Positions 1 to 8,673 of a DNA stretch of 21,154 bases are shown here, one piece after another (position 1 is the stretch's first letter; each line of letters starts with the position of its first letter). The notes under the pieces were generated by a model. That model searched no databases, was not told the DNA's origin, and saw only the letters and a list, made by a program, of their open reading frames with translations. The stretch covers positions 1 through 21,154 of IMG/VR virus record IMGVR_UViG_3300030116_000156; one strand, 5' to 3'. A program made the position numbers and the translations under genes. Source of the stretch: a virus.

Positions 1-2086
1 CTAAGTTGGATGAGTCCAGCAGGTGCTGATTGGTTCCACCACCACCAGGCCCCTTGAACCCATATGGGGTGACAGGGTTTGGGATCACGATGTGTACATA
101 GTCACCAGGCTCAACGTGAGCATAGGCCATCCCCCTCAACCTGACTGTGCATTCTTCACGAGGCACAAAGAAGAAGTCTGTCGCTAAATACTTGTAGTGA
201 TAGTCTCGAAACTTTTTTCCCGCCTCAAAGCCCATGGCGCAGTCTGAGGTTGTCACAGTCAGCGTGCTCAGTTGGGGCCAGTTTGTTCCTACGTCTTCAA
301 GTCCACTCTCCATAATGTATGAGCCTGGAACTTTCTTGCCAAGAGACTTGGCTCTTCCGTAGTTTCCCACATCGTAGCCCGAATATGGATGGCTGAGTGT
401 GTAGTCATAGTCTGTGGAGATGTACTCGATAGCATTGTACACACCGGCGCTATCTTGCTCTCTTTTTGACCACTCGAATGACTCAATGTGGCGCTCTGTG
501 ATGAACGCCTCCACATCATTGTAAAGAGGTGTCGATCCGCTGTTGTTGCCCTGCACGGTGCAGACAGACCAGCCACCGTTCTTGAAGCGTGGGAATACGC
601 CCCACTTGCCTGTAAGCTTGGTCATATCCCCCAGGCCATTGGTTGATGACTTGATGAAGGTGGTACGGAATGGGGCGTTCCTTACAAGGTCCCACACCTC
701 TGATGTTGAGTGTGCGTATCGACTGTTCCACAGGTTGTGATTGTGTTGTATGTCCTCTACGTTGAGCGGGTCCCACTCTGTGTCAGCATATGAATGCTGA
801 GCCCATGATGTACCAAAGATCCCAGCGGTCATCTTCCTGCCATAGCCTATGACATACACTGTGTTGACTAGCTCAGTGACAGGCGTGCCATGAACCACGC
901 ACACCGCCTGCAGGACTGTTCCAGCGCCGAATGAGGTTGAGTCTTCACCCCCAACTTCAAACCCAGTGAACCCAGGTGGTGGATTGTCACTGTCTGACCC
1001 TGCCCTTGTTAGTTGAGTCGCGGTCGTTGAGCTTGCCTCTTCATATGTGATGAATGAGGTCTTGCCTTCGCTATCCTTGACCATTGCCCAATTGTAGTAG
1101 TCAAGGCTAGTCGCGGTGGTGAGGTCGGCATAGTAGAAGTCATCATGAGCGCCTGACCCAGCACCAAAGCATACATCATCAATGCCAGTCGCTACGATGG
1201 TGCGCTTGTATGAGTCACCCCATGCTTGATACTTAGCGCCCGTCACTGGCCTGCCATCAAGCTCCTCACCCTCTCCGAACGGATAGTCCAGATATGGGTG
1301 CCCTATTGTCATCCTGTCCTCACCACTGATCAGGGCTGGTGTGATTGTCGCTTTGAGCTTCATCTGAGCGCCACAGCCTTGCCACCACCTATAGGCTTCT
1401 GGGGTTCTGACTTTTTCGATGTCAGCGGTGGAGCCAAACCCCTTGATCACGTTGCGCTTCATCTTTGCGCCTTCCAGCGCTGGGGTGAAGTTTGCGGTGC
1501 TCTTCACGCCATCTGTTCGCATGCCTTGGTAGACGCCTATAAACACATCGGTCCATTGAGCGCGCCAGGGTGCAGCATCGAGACCGCTGATGTCCATGGT
1601 GTGGGTGTGTGCTTTGGATGACTCCTCTTTGAGATCAGGCAGAACCTGCAAGCGAGCAAAGTTGCCAATTGCTAGCCGAGATAGAACCTTTGCACCCCAA
1701 GGAGTCAGCCCACATGTCAGCGTGGCGCCAGTGTACTCAAAGGTTCGAGGGTGAACCCTGGCCGCTCCCATGCTGATTGGGTTGGACAATCCCACGCCGT
1801 AGATGTATTGGATAGGACCCTCACCAGGCGCTCCACCTGTGAATGACGTTAGTGGCCAGACCCCTTCACCTGCGATCAAGTCAGCGCTTGAAACCCCTGA
1901 AGGGAATGACGCACAGTCTGGGTGGCTTGTAAGCTCAACCACCTGGGCGTGCATCCTTTCCCAGTCGCCCATGCATGATCCATGCACCACTGCAGGAGAC
2001 CCGACTAGCAGGCGATACTTGAAGGTATGAGTGCCATAATAGGCGCCGAACTTCAGCGCGGCCATGAACTCGTCATTCCAGATCAT
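1..2086 (-). CDS. Tail/baseplate hub-like protein, 3' end outside window (partial)
   Basis: The reading frame starts at an ATG whose ATGA overlaps the stop of the preceding tail gene. I translated most of it by hand, in blocks across its length, and found no stop; about 695 residues are visible and the C-terminus lies beyond the left edge. It begins MIWNDEFMAALKFGAYYGTH. Near the visible end it reads RLRGMAYAHVEPGDYVHIVI, resembling the 'profile-then-GD-V' strands of tail hub and late-control type proteins, followed by a glycine-rich stretch. Position after tape measure and distal-tail genes fits a baseplate hub or Gp37-like tail protein of siphoviruses. No enzymatic motif was recognised. Structural tail protein is well supported by context; the exact role is inference. 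Confidence 0.75.
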   Translation of the reverse strand, partial: MIWNDEFMAALKFGAYYGTHTFKYRLLVGSPAVVHGSCMGDWERMHAQVVELTSHPDCASFPSGVSSADLIAGEGVWPLTSFTGGAPGEGPIQYIYGVGLSNPISMGAARVHPRTFEYTGATLTCGLTPWGAKVLSRLAIGNFARLQVLPDLKEESSKAHTHTMDISGLDAAPWRAQWTDVFIGVYQGMRTDGVKSTANFTPALEGAKMKRNVIKGFGSTADIEKVRTPEAYRWWQGCGAQMKLKATITPALISGEDRMTIGHPYLDYPFGEGEELDGRPVTGAKYQAWGDSYKRTIVATGIDDVCFGAGSGAHDDFYYADLTTATSLDYYNWAMVKDSEGKTSFITYEEASSTTATQLTRAGSDSDNPPPGFTGFEVGGEDSTSFGAGTVLQAVCVVHGTPVTELVNTVYVIGYGRKMTAGIFGTSWAQHSYADTEWDPLNVEDIQHNHNLWNSRYAHSTSEVWDLVRNAPFRTTFIKSSTNGLGDMTKLTGKWGVFPRFKNGGWSVCTVQGNNSGSTPLYNDVEAFITERHIESFEWSKREQDSAGVYNAIEYISTDYDYTLSHPYSGYDVGNYGRAKSLGKKVPGSYIMESGLEDVGTNWPQLSTLTVTTSDCAMGFEAGKKFRDYHYKYLATDFFFVPREECTVRLRGMAYAHVEPGDYVHIVIPNPVTPYGFKGPGGGGTNQHLLDSSNL

Positions 2087-2856
2087 AGCGCTTCCTCGTG
2101 GGTGCCTATGTTCTGGTATGGGATGATGTACTGCAGGTTGAGGTCTAGCGTGTACGTGATGCGGTGGTCGTGAGTGAGCAGCCCTGCACCCACCTGGCTC
2201 TTGGGAAGCACAAGCGTTGGCCAGAAGTCATGGTAGCGCACAAGATCGCCCTGGTTGAAGCCCTCCTCAACTGCATAGATGGTATCGCTTCCGCCATAGG
2301 CAATCCGCCCAACTTGATGACTGGCTCCCCCATCACCTGTCTCAGTCTTAGAAATGAGAACACCGTGCCAGCGCTTAGAGAATGGCGGCGCCTGTTCAAT
2401 GACGATCTCATCATTCTGGGCTTCATTGAGGAAGTCTATCTCAGTGGTTGAGTATGCCTTGCAAAGGTTTGGGCCTACCCTGATGACCTTATCGTCAGGG
2501 AATACATCACTGACCAAGCGCGATGCATAGCACTTGTCTTTACGATTAGCGAAGGACACCACGCCACCACGCTCAAGGTGGTTAATCATGTTTGACAGGC
2601 GCCTGAAGAGATCACGATCATTGAAGCGGTCAATGACGATTCTGACATTCTGCCAGGCTCTGGTCATGGTTCTGCTCACACCACCACCAATGGAGTAGGT
2701 GTCAACCACGTCACGCATTGGTGTCACCTGCAGATCAGACAGTTGCTCTCTGTGATCATAAAGATCCAGATAGACCCTCTGCTCAGGGTCATCCATTTCA
2801 AACAGGGTGGTCGCATCAAGCTGGTGAGGGATCCATGAAAAGATGGGATAAGACAT
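2083..2856 (-). CDS. Distal tail-like protein
   Basis: A 257-residue protein directly downstream of the tape measure gene, starting one base after its TAG stop, and overlapping the next gene by ATGA. Position is that of a distal tail (Dit-like) or first baseplate protein, which closes the tail tube and carries the hub. The sequence is beta-rich with no signal peptide, membrane segment or coiled coil visible; the middle part (FANRKDKCYASRLVSD) and C-terminal part (ITYTLDLNLQYIIPYQN) look like alternating strands. I do not recognise a specific family from sequence, so the role rests mainly on synteny. The Shine-Dalgarno is weak (GACGAG), so coupling to tape measure translation is likely. Confidence 0.65.
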   Translation of the reverse strand: MSYPIFSWIPHQLDATTLFEMDDPEQRVYLDLYDHREQLSDLQVTPMRDVVDTYSIGGGVSRTMTRAWQNVRIVIDRFNDRDLFRRLSNMINHLERGGVVSFANRKDKCYASRLVSDVFPDDKVIRVGPNLCKAYSTTEIDFLNEAQNDEIVIEQAPPFSKRWHGVLISKTETGDGGASHQVGRIAYGGSDTIYAVEEGFNQGDLVRYHDFWPTLVLPKSQVGAGLLTHDHRITYTLDLNLQYIIPYQNIGTHEEAL

Positions 2857-2857
2857 T

Positions 2858-5632
2858 CTACAAGCTCGTCATGGGGGCTGCTTCACCCCATATTGGAACA
2901 GTGGCACGTCCGAGCGCGCCCATTTCTTGATTGATCAACCGTGACAAGCCAAGCAGGCTGTCAGGGTCGACCACGTTGGTATTGACCACCACTGATGGCC
3001 CGCCACCCATTCCACCTGTGAAGGCGCCTAAACCCTTGGCGGCTGTGCCAGTAGAGGCGCCAGATGCTGGGATGACGCGCTCGCCCTGGTGGAGCAGATA
3101 CTGCTGGGTCTTTGGTACGTATCCACCTGTCTGGAATCCAAAAGAGAACAGGTCAGCCAGCCATGCCGTAACGGTGTGCCACCACTTGGCTATCGCTTTG
3201 GGTATGGCTTGGAAGAGCACCTTGACCAGCATGACCATGATCTTGGGGATCAACTTGAAGACCATCTTGACCAAAGCCGCTGGCAGGTCTGTGATGAGCA
3301 CTGGGATGAGTTCCTCGATGAATGCTGGGATCATGTCAATCAGCGCAGTGGGCAGATCAATCAGCAGCATGGGGATCAGTTCTTTCAAGATCTCAGGCAG
3401 CCCTTGCAGCAATGCCTTGAGGCCCTCAATGATCCCTTCCACCATACCAGTCACCATGTCAGCCATGACCTCGCCGCGATCAGTATCTTCTTTGGCAGCT
3501 TCTTCGTCTTCGTCTGTCACCTCGCCAGCCTCAGCAATTGCCTCTTTACCTAGACCAGCAGCCTCTATTTCGGCTTCAGAAAAGCCCTCATCTTGCATGG
3601 CCTTACGACGCGTTTTCATGGCGTCCTGACGATCCTTGGCTGCCTGCTCAGCCTTAGTTGCTACCTCTTGTTCATAGGCTTGATCGCCCTGCATGCCGAA
3701 CCCAATCAGAGACGCAGCGCCCCCACCCAGAGCAGCGAAGTTTACGCCGGTAGTCTCACCAGTGACGGGATCCTTTTTTGTTTTGTCAGGCAGAGCGCTA
3801 AGCAACGACAGACCGCCCGTTTGCATTGCCGCGCTAAGCTCCCCCATGGCGTTGCCGACAATAGTTGACATAGTAACTGTTTGCTTCGCTTGCTCATCCA
3901 TTGCAGATGCAGCCCTCAGAGCAGCCTCTGCAGCCTTCAGCCCTGCCTCTGCTTCTTTTTTTAGCGCGGCCTCGTATGCGTCAGCAGTGGCCTCAATCTC
4001 AGCCTGGAATGCATCAAACCTAGCCGTCATCTCAGGGCCGCCAAGATCAATACCGAGGGCGGCCGCTTTGTTGGCGGTTTTAACCATGCTGTCAGTGAGT
4101 TTGTCTATCTCCTTTTTTAGTCGTTCTGACTCAGAAAGCTGCTTGTCGGTGAGTCTCTCAACGGAGTCGCGAGCTTTTTCCGTGCTCCTGGCGAGATCCT
4201 TCATGAACTGATCGCTGAGCTTTTCAGCTTCGCTCTTTTCGGCTGATTTGCCACCACCAGCACCACCACCACCACCACCACCAGTGACAACGACAGGCAC
4301 AGGCTGATCAGCCAGAACAGTACCCTGACCCTCAGTGGCGCCTCTGAACTCAGGCATGAGTGGACCTTCACCAAAGTCAAAGTCAAACCCAGTCACCATC
4401 TGCTGCATCTGCTGGAACTTCTCACGCACCTCATCCATGGTCTCGCCAACGCGGCCAAACCTCATGAAGGTGCCGGTGAGCACGTCCATCTCTTGCTTGT
4501 ACTCGCGCAAAGACTCAGCAGAGCGGTCAAGGGCTTTGCGGCTCTCCTCAAGGCCTGGGCCAAGGTCAATCCCTGGGATCAAGGATACAGACTCAAGCAA
4601 TGGGAACATCTCATAGAGGGCCACATTGGCGGCCCTGATGTTGTAGATGAATGTCTCAAACTCCCACGCCACAGCCTTGATTGCTACAGCAAAGCCAGTG
4701 ACAGTGGTGGCCAGAACACCAAACACCCTGACTGTGGCATCAAGCGCATCAATCAGGCTCATAGAGAGCATCTCAGCAAGCTGCTGGCCCCTCTTGTTTC
4801 CAGTGTTCAGCCCGTCAATCAGTTCCTTGATGCCGAGCTTGGCATAGTCAAAGAGGCCAGCGTCACCAACCTGCTTCTTGAACTTGAACCACTGATCGCT
4901 CACGTTGGACAGTTGGCCCTTGAAGGTTGCCGCCAGTTTGGCTGTACCACCAGCAACTACACCATTCACATCATTCAAGGCGGCTATGATTGAGTTCCGC
5001 CAGTTGTTGATGTCATCAGACCCACCCAGAGCCTCAGCCCTGCGTGTCACATCTTGGAAGAGCAGCGCATATGACTCACGCAGACCATCTGAGGCGCCCC
5101 TACCAGCGGCAAAGGACTTGCCGACAGCCAGCGCTGCACTGGGCAGGTCTCCACCCAGCGCACCCACCAGATCCATCACGCCACCACGCATCTCGTCTGC
5201 GTTAGCTCCAAAGCTCACCAGGCGCTGCTCAGCGGCCACGATCTGGTCAAGCTCAAATGGCGTGGATGAGCCTATCTCAAAGAGCTTCTCTAGCCTCTCA
5301 CGCGCTGCATCTGCTGATCCAAGCAGCACCTCAAGCTGGGCCTGGTATGTCTCCATGTCTGCAGTTGCATCAATGGCTGACTTGCCAAACGCAGCAAACC
5401 CAGCACCAAGCACAGCAGCAGCAGCGGCTGCAGCCTTGAACCCTGTTCTGAGAGATGCCAGCGCCTTGGCTTGGCGCTCGCTGGCTTGGCGTTGTTCTTC
5501 CTGCTTTTTGCGTAGCTTGTCAAACGCCTTGCGCGACTTGTCAGCCTCTTTCTGGACATCTTCCAGCTTCTTAGAGACGCGATCTTCCATGTCAATCAGG
5601 TAGGCGATCACATTCTTGTTGTTTGTAGCCAT
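2858..5632 (-). CDS. Tail tape measure protein
   Basis: 924 residues, the longest tail gene here. Residues about 10-65 are a charged coiled coil (KKLEDVQKEADKSRKAFDKL). Residues about 75-265 match the TMP_2 type tape measure domain (DMETYQAQLEVLLGSADAAR, SSTPFELDQIVAAEQRLVSFG, FKGQLSNVSDQWFKFKKQVG). A polyglycine linker and a further coiled coil follow. A hydrophobic proline-punctuated segment lies near residues 725-830, and the C-terminus has the GGYVP...LLHQGERVIP motif common in tape measures. The protein sets tail length and lines the tube before ejection. At the usual ~0.15 nm per residue the tail would be about 140 nm (inference). Start chosen because AGGAGG lies 7 nt upstream. Confidence 0.95.
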   Translation of the reverse strand: MATNNKNVIAYLIDMEDRVSKKLEDVQKEADKSRKAFDKLRKKQEEQRQASERQAKALASLRTGFKAAAAAAAVLGAGFAAFGKSAIDATADMETYQAQLEVLLGSADAARERLEKLFEIGSSTPFELDQIVAAEQRLVSFGANADEMRGGVMDLVGALGGDLPSAALAVGKSFAAGRGASDGLRESYALLFQDVTRRAEALGGSDDINNWRNSIIAALNDVNGVVAGGTAKLAATFKGQLSNVSDQWFKFKKQVGDAGLFDYAKLGIKELIDGLNTGNKRGQQLAEMLSMSLIDALDATVRVFGVLATTVTGFAVAIKAVAWEFETFIYNIRAANVALYEMFPLLESVSLIPGIDLGPGLEESRKALDRSAESLREYKQEMDVLTGTFMRFGRVGETMDEVREKFQQMQQMVTGFDFDFGEGPLMPEFRGATEGQGTVLADQPVPVVVTGGGGGGGAGGGKSAEKSEAEKLSDQFMKDLARSTEKARDSVERLTDKQLSESERLKKEIDKLTDSMVKTANKAAALGIDLGGPEMTARFDAFQAEIEATADAYEAALKKEAEAGLKAAEAALRAASAMDEQAKQTVTMSTIVGNAMGELSAAMQTGGLSLLSALPDKTKKDPVTGETTGVNFAALGGGAASLIGFGMQGDQAYEQEVATKAEQAAKDRQDAMKTRRKAMQDEGFSEAEIEAAGLGKEAIAEAGEVTDEDEEAAKEDTDRGEVMADMVTGMVEGIIEGLKALLQGLPEILKELIPMLLIDLPTALIDMIPAFIEELIPVLITDLPAALVKMVFKLIPKIMVMLVKVLFQAIPKAIAKWWHTVTAWLADLFSFGFQTGGYVPKTQQYLLHQGERVIPASGASTGTAAKGLGAFTGGMGGGPSVVVNTNVVDPDSLLGLSRLINQEMGALGRATVPIWGEAAPMTSL
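4251..4283. repeat. ACC/CAC microsatellite encoding polyglycine linker
   Basis: A run of CCA/ACC triplets on the plus strand encodes the glycine-rich linker (seven Gly, Ala, three Gly) near residue 455 of the tape measure protein. Triplet tracts like this can change length by slippage without breaking the frame, so linker length may vary between relatives. Confidence 0.85.
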
Positions 5633-5639
5633 GTGACCA

Positions 5640-5645
5640 CCTCCT
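5640..5645 (-). promoter_or_regulatory. Strong Shine-Dalgarno of tape measure gene
   Basis: AGGAGG on the minus strand sits 7 nt before the ATG at 5632. The 35-nt gap to the upstream gene makes this one of the few non-overlapping junctions in the tail module, so the tape measure is probably initiated independently. Confidence 0.85.
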
Positions 5646-5667
5646 GATTGTTTAGTTTAGAACTATA

Positions 5668-5910
5668 TTAATCTCGCAGCACAATGACTGGAAAGACCGG
5701 CATGCCGTCTTTGTTAATCCGTTTCATGAGGCCACCAGCCACCTGGTCAGCCTCCATCAAACAGGCCACAGCAAAGCTCATCTCCCAGACATCCATCTCA
5801 AGCACCTCACTTGGCAGCCTTCCGTACCGCTTTGCTATCTGGTCGACTATCAGGAGAATCTCCGGCTCTTTCTCGAAAGGCCTGCAGCCGCTCGACTGCT
5901 GCACCTCCAT
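5668..5910 (-). CDS. Frameshifted C-terminal extension of tail assembly chaperone (GT-like)
   Basis: This frame overlaps the 3' end of the upstream chaperone gene by 104 nt and lies between tail tube and tape measure genes, exactly where lambda G/GT-type pairs sit. It is +1 (equivalently -2) relative to the upstream frame and is open only from just after a TGA at 5925-5923. The possible ATG at 5910 has no clear Shine-Dalgarno, so I favour expression as a fusion by programmed frameshifting. It includes IVDQIAKRYGRLPSEVLEMD and ends EADQVAGGLMKRINKDGMPV, similar in style to the T-domain of tail chaperones, which often carry a tyrosine-glycine-proline helix turn. Independent initiation at 5910 cannot be excluded. 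Confidence 0.7.
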   Translation of the reverse strand: MEVQQSSGCRPFEKEPEILLIVDQIAKRYGRLPSEVLEMDVWEMSFAVACLMEADQVAGGLMKRINKDGMPVFPVIVLRD

Positions 5911-6322
5911 CTGTCGCCAGCTTCATAGCCTCTTGGAATATCTCATTGGATATGTCTGAGGGTATAGACCCAACCCAGAGCGCGCCATTCTTGGCGTCTG
6001 ACTTCTCAGGGTCCAGAACACACGATACTTTCTCCCACTCACCAGTCTCAGGGTCACCCACTCCAATGAGCGCAGCGGCTACTATTGCGTCTTTGAGCCT
6101 GGCCATGGTTTCCAGTTGCTCAGGGCGCGCGCTGGCCATCTGTGTGAGCGCATCCTGCTCACTGGCTTCTTTGCCGTCACCCATTGCCTGGGTCATGGCC
6201 AGTGCCGCATGACCCACTGCAGCCAGGTCGGCTGAGCAGATCTTCTTGATCCTCCAGAGCATAGGCCCTGCCTCGATCTCAATGATCGCACTGTTCTCTA
6301 TTGCTTGCAGTAGTTGACCCAT
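5807..6322 (-). CDS. Tail assembly chaperone (G-like)
   Basis: 171 residues, starting MGQLLQAIENSAIIEIEAGP, with AGGAGAGG 4 nt upstream of the ATG. It lies between the tail tube and tape measure genes, the conserved place of the tail assembly chaperone. The protein is soluble and mostly helical, with a small beta start (EIEAGPMLWRIKKI) and a basic end (SKAVRKAAK). Such chaperones coat the tape measure and recruit tube subunits, and are absent from the virion. Family assignment is by synteny and by the overlapping second frame, not by a diagnostic motif. Confidence 0.75.
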   Translation of the reverse strand: MGQLLQAIENSAIIEIEAGPMLWRIKKICSADLAAVGHAALAMTQAMGDGKEASEQDALTQMASARPEQLETMARLKDAIVAAALIGVGDPETGEWEKVSCVLDPEKSDAKNGALWVGSIPSDISNEIFQEAMKLATDGGAAVERLQAFRERAGDSPDSRPDSKAVRKAAK

Positions 6323-6352
6323 TATCCTCTCCTGGTCTTGGGTTTAGTTAAA

Positions 6353-7357
6353 TCATCCAGCGGCGATAGCTGTGCTGGCTGCGTTCTTGACGATCAGGCG
6401 CGTTCCAAGGTTCAGCCCAGATGAGCCATCACCTTGAGCCTTGAACGTCACGCTAGCTGTGACCATCCCGGTCTCCGAGATCTCATCGGTATAGCTCTCA
6501 ATGTATGCGTTGTTGAGAGTCATCTGCAGCACACGGTTGCTGCTGCCACTGGCGCCATTGTTCACTGTCACTTCAGCGTCAGCCACGTTGTCATTGATGA
6601 ACGCCTTGTATCCAGCCACATCATCAGTCTCAAAGGTGACTGTCATGGTGACAGAGCGGTAGTCAGACTGAACTGGCTGCAGCGTGTTCAGGCTGCCCAG
6701 ATACATCCGCTCAGCTAGACCATTCTCAATCTTGTATTCAAAGTCGATGAGGGTGAATGTGCTGCTGTTCCAGCCAAGGGTGCCAACGTGGTGGTGCAGC
6801 ACGAGGTTCTCATTGGTGGGGTCTGAGAAGCTGAGCGTAGTGTCTCCACGTGGCCCCTCGGTGTCATTACTGGTCTTGCCAATCATGTCCAGAGTCAGGC
6901 TCATGTGCTCGCCTGCTGCACAAGCTAGCGTGAGGGTGTTGAAGACCACGCCAGTGAAGGTCTCTGAATAGTCACTTGTTCCTCTCTGCAGCCTGAGCGT
7001 TGACCCATGTGTGGGGACATCACCCATGGTGTAGGTGTGCTCATACAAGCTGTCGGCCACTGCTGAGCTAGATGAGGCGCCCAGGGCAGCGTCAAGCCAG
7101 TAGCCCATGTTGTCGTAAGTTGCCTCGAGTTCGAGAGAGCCAGAAACCTTATCGGCCACGATGTAGTGCCCTTTGCGTAGACCAGCCACACCAGCAACGC
7201 GTAGATTGGCGCGTTCCACCTTCTCCACCTGGCGCAACATAGAGCAGCTAACCACAGGACGCGTCACGTCTGGTGTGGTCTCTGCTGTGCCCCAGCCTGA
7301 GTCTTCTTTTGCTACGCCGACAAACGAGTTGCGGCCAAAATATGAGGATGTTGCCAT
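6353..7357 (-). CDS. Major tail tube protein
   Basis: 334 residues, beta-rich, starting MATSSYFGRNSFVGVAKEDS, followed by GWGTAETTPD, the type of opening seen in many phage tail tube proteins (a conserved 'xKEttyGT' region). Later segments alternate strands (EHMSLTLDMIGKTSN, SVTMTVTFETDDVAG, TGMVTASVTFKAQG). It lies directly upstream of the chaperone pair and tape measure, the canonical tube position. It would polymerise into the inner channel of the tail. Its translation start region is nearly identical to that of the major capsid gene, fitting another very abundant structural protein. The final strand with a loop (GLNLGTRLIVKNAAS) could be a surface domain. Confidence 0.85.
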   Translation of the reverse strand: MATSSYFGRNSFVGVAKEDSGWGTAETTPDVTRPVVSCSMLRQVEKVERANLRVAGVAGLRKGHYIVADKVSGSLELEATYDNMGYWLDAALGASSSSAVADSLYEHTYTMGDVPTHGSTLRLQRGTSDYSETFTGVVFNTLTLACAAGEHMSLTLDMIGKTSNDTEGPRGDTTLSFSDPTNENLVLHHHVGTLGWNSSTFTLIDFEYKIENGLAERMYLGSLNTLQPVQSDYRSVTMTVTFETDDVAGYKAFINDNVADAEVTVNNGASGSSNRVLQMTLNNAYIESYTDEISETGMVTASVTFKAQGDGSSGLNLGTRLIVKNAASTAIAAG

Positions 7358-7374
7358 GATAGTCTCCGATTAGG
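7352..7374 (-). promoter_or_regulatory. Translation initiation leader shared with capsid gene
   Basis: Reads CCTAA-TC-GGAGAC-T-ATCATGGCA on the minus strand. It matches the major capsid leader at 12144-12166 in 20 of 23 positions. GGAGAC supplies the Shine-Dalgarno, and the TAA is also the stop of the preceding gene. Confidence 0.75.
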
Positions 7375-8203
7375 CTGGATGAAGTCCTAGGTTCTTGACG
7401 TGGATAGTAGCACGTTGGTCGATAACCCGTATATCGCCCTCGGCGTCTACCAGTCCAAACGTCATGATAATGATATAGCGCTTCTCATGATCGCCAGCCT
7501 TGATGGGCATTCTGACAACATGGTCATCAAGAATCACGATCTCATTCAGTGTGGTCATCGCTGATGTAGTGTCGGCGCCGTCTTGGTCATAGATGACGGC
7601 CTTGACATATGCGATCTCTTCATTGTCAAAGCGCCTGTGATTGGGCAGGCTGAGTTGAGCTATAGATCGGCCAAGATGCCAGAAGATGAAGGTCTCATCA
7701 TTCACCTGCTTCCTGAACTCACTGTTGGGGTACTCCTGGTTCACGCCTGGTGAGGAGATGTGTACGTGGTACGCGTTGGTCATGCTTGTAGCAGCGCCCA
7801 CTGGCAGCAGCATCGCCTTGGCTGTGCCTGTGTTCACGTTGACTGAGTTGTTGGCATTGCTGGCCAAGTTGGTGGTGTCGTTGCCGTAGTACATCCAAGC
7901 ACCCACTGAGGCGCTTGCTGCGTTGTTCCCATAGAGCGTGGCCACGTTGTGGTTGGTGTCATCTACCACTATGGTGGCTGTCCTGTTGTCTTGGGATGGC
8001 GTGCCACCATCGAATGCCCAGTCAAGCAGCGTGATCCCATCAGCAGCAGTGATCCTGACATCATTGAAGTTAGACAGCGTCTTGCTCCAAAAATGGCCTG
8101 CAGACTTGGGAATGGTGATCTGCGCTTCTGGCGCGTTGGCTCCACTGTGGTTCGCTATTGTTAGCGGCACCCTGTACAGCCAAGCATTGTCAAGCCAAGC
8201 CAT
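7370..8203 (-). CDS. DUF2341-like structural protein in tail module
   Basis: About 277 residues. The N-terminal 120 residues resemble DUF2341: an opening WLYRVPLTIANHSGA, then FNDVRITAADGITLLDWAFD, then an ATIVV strand and the closing WMYYGND, equivalent to the family's 'yYGN' signature. DUF2341 is usually found in secreted or surface proteins with lectin-like neighbours; its presence between the tail completion and tail tube genes suggests a tail or neck decoration domain. The C-terminal half (residues 150-275) is beta-rich and unrecognised, ending VIDQRATIHVKNLGLHPA. A GTG at 8206 is also in frame, but AGAGGGG sits at proper spacing from the ATG at 8203, so I start there; the ATG shares its A with the previous stop (TGATG). 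Confidence 0.7.
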   Translation of the reverse strand: MAWLDNAWLYRVPLTIANHSGANAPEAQITIPKSAGHFWSKTLSNFNDVRITAADGITLLDWAFDGGTPSQDNRTATIVVDDTNHNVATLYGNNAASASVGAWMYYGNDTTNLASNANNSVNVNTGTAKAMLLPVGAATSMTNAYHVHISSPGVNQEYPNSEFRKQVNDETFIFWHLGRSIAQLSLPNHRRFDNEEIAYVKAVIYDQDGADTTSAMTTLNEIVILDDHVVRMPIKAGDHEKRYIIIMTFGLVDAEGDIRVIDQRATIHVKNLGLHPA

Positions 8204-8673
8204 CACTCACCCCTCTTCTCTGTGTATTCAATAGTGACCCTGAGCGCGGCGACCCCATACCCTGGCACCTGGACAGCCTCACCATCATAGGCAGAGGCGT
8301 CAATCTCAACATCGTGGGCCAGGTTGTTGCAGGTGGGATCATTCTCAAGCGCGCGCATGATGTCAGACTGTGCATTCAGAGCCGACAGCATCGCGTTCTC
8401 TGCCGTTCCTGCTGTGCGGGGCACCCAGACATCCATCTGCACCACAAAGACGCGTGAGTAGCGATTTAGGGGCGTTCTGCCTGCCTGGCGTGATGACTGG
8501 ACTGATACTGGGTAGATGTAGACACCAGGCGCACGCGGTGCCACACCAGTGGGCTCTGAGCCCAAGATGACAGCATCAGTGGCGCTGAAGTCATAGTTGT
8601 AGGAGCCAGAACCATCCACTGCAGCACAGTTGGTCTTCAGCCTCTCAAGTATTGATCGCTCAGTGCTGCCCAT
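8203..8673 (-). CDS. Tail terminator/completion-like protein
   Basis: 156 residues between the gp10-like neck protein and the tail tube region. It starts with a helix (STERSILERLKTNCAAVDGS), continues with a strand region naming an experiment-type pattern of minor tail proteins (RYSRVFVVQMDVWVPRTAGT, ENAMLSALNAQSDIMRALE) and ends in a strand (AALRVTIEYTEKRGE). This helix plus central sheet layout and position match the tail terminator family (lambda gpU or HK97 gp11 like), which caps the tail tube and joins it to the head. Identification is by position and fold style; no catalytic role is expected. The start codon overlaps the previous stop as TGATG. Confidence 0.65.
   Translation of the reverse strand: MGSTERSILERLKTNCAAVDGSGSYNYDFSATDAVILGSEPTGVAPRAPGVYIYPVSVQSSRQAGRTPLNRYSRVFVVQMDVWVPRTAGTAENAMLSALNAQSDIMRALENDPTCNNLAHDVEIDASAYDGEAVQVPGYGVAALRVTIEYTEKRGE

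Noticed and set aside
2931-5603. Several long plus-strand reading frames opposite the tape measure gene
   Set aside because: They are mirror frames of the Ala/Glu/Lys-rich tape measure coding sequence, with serine-rich or histidine-glutamine-rich composition, no start signals and no recognisable domains.
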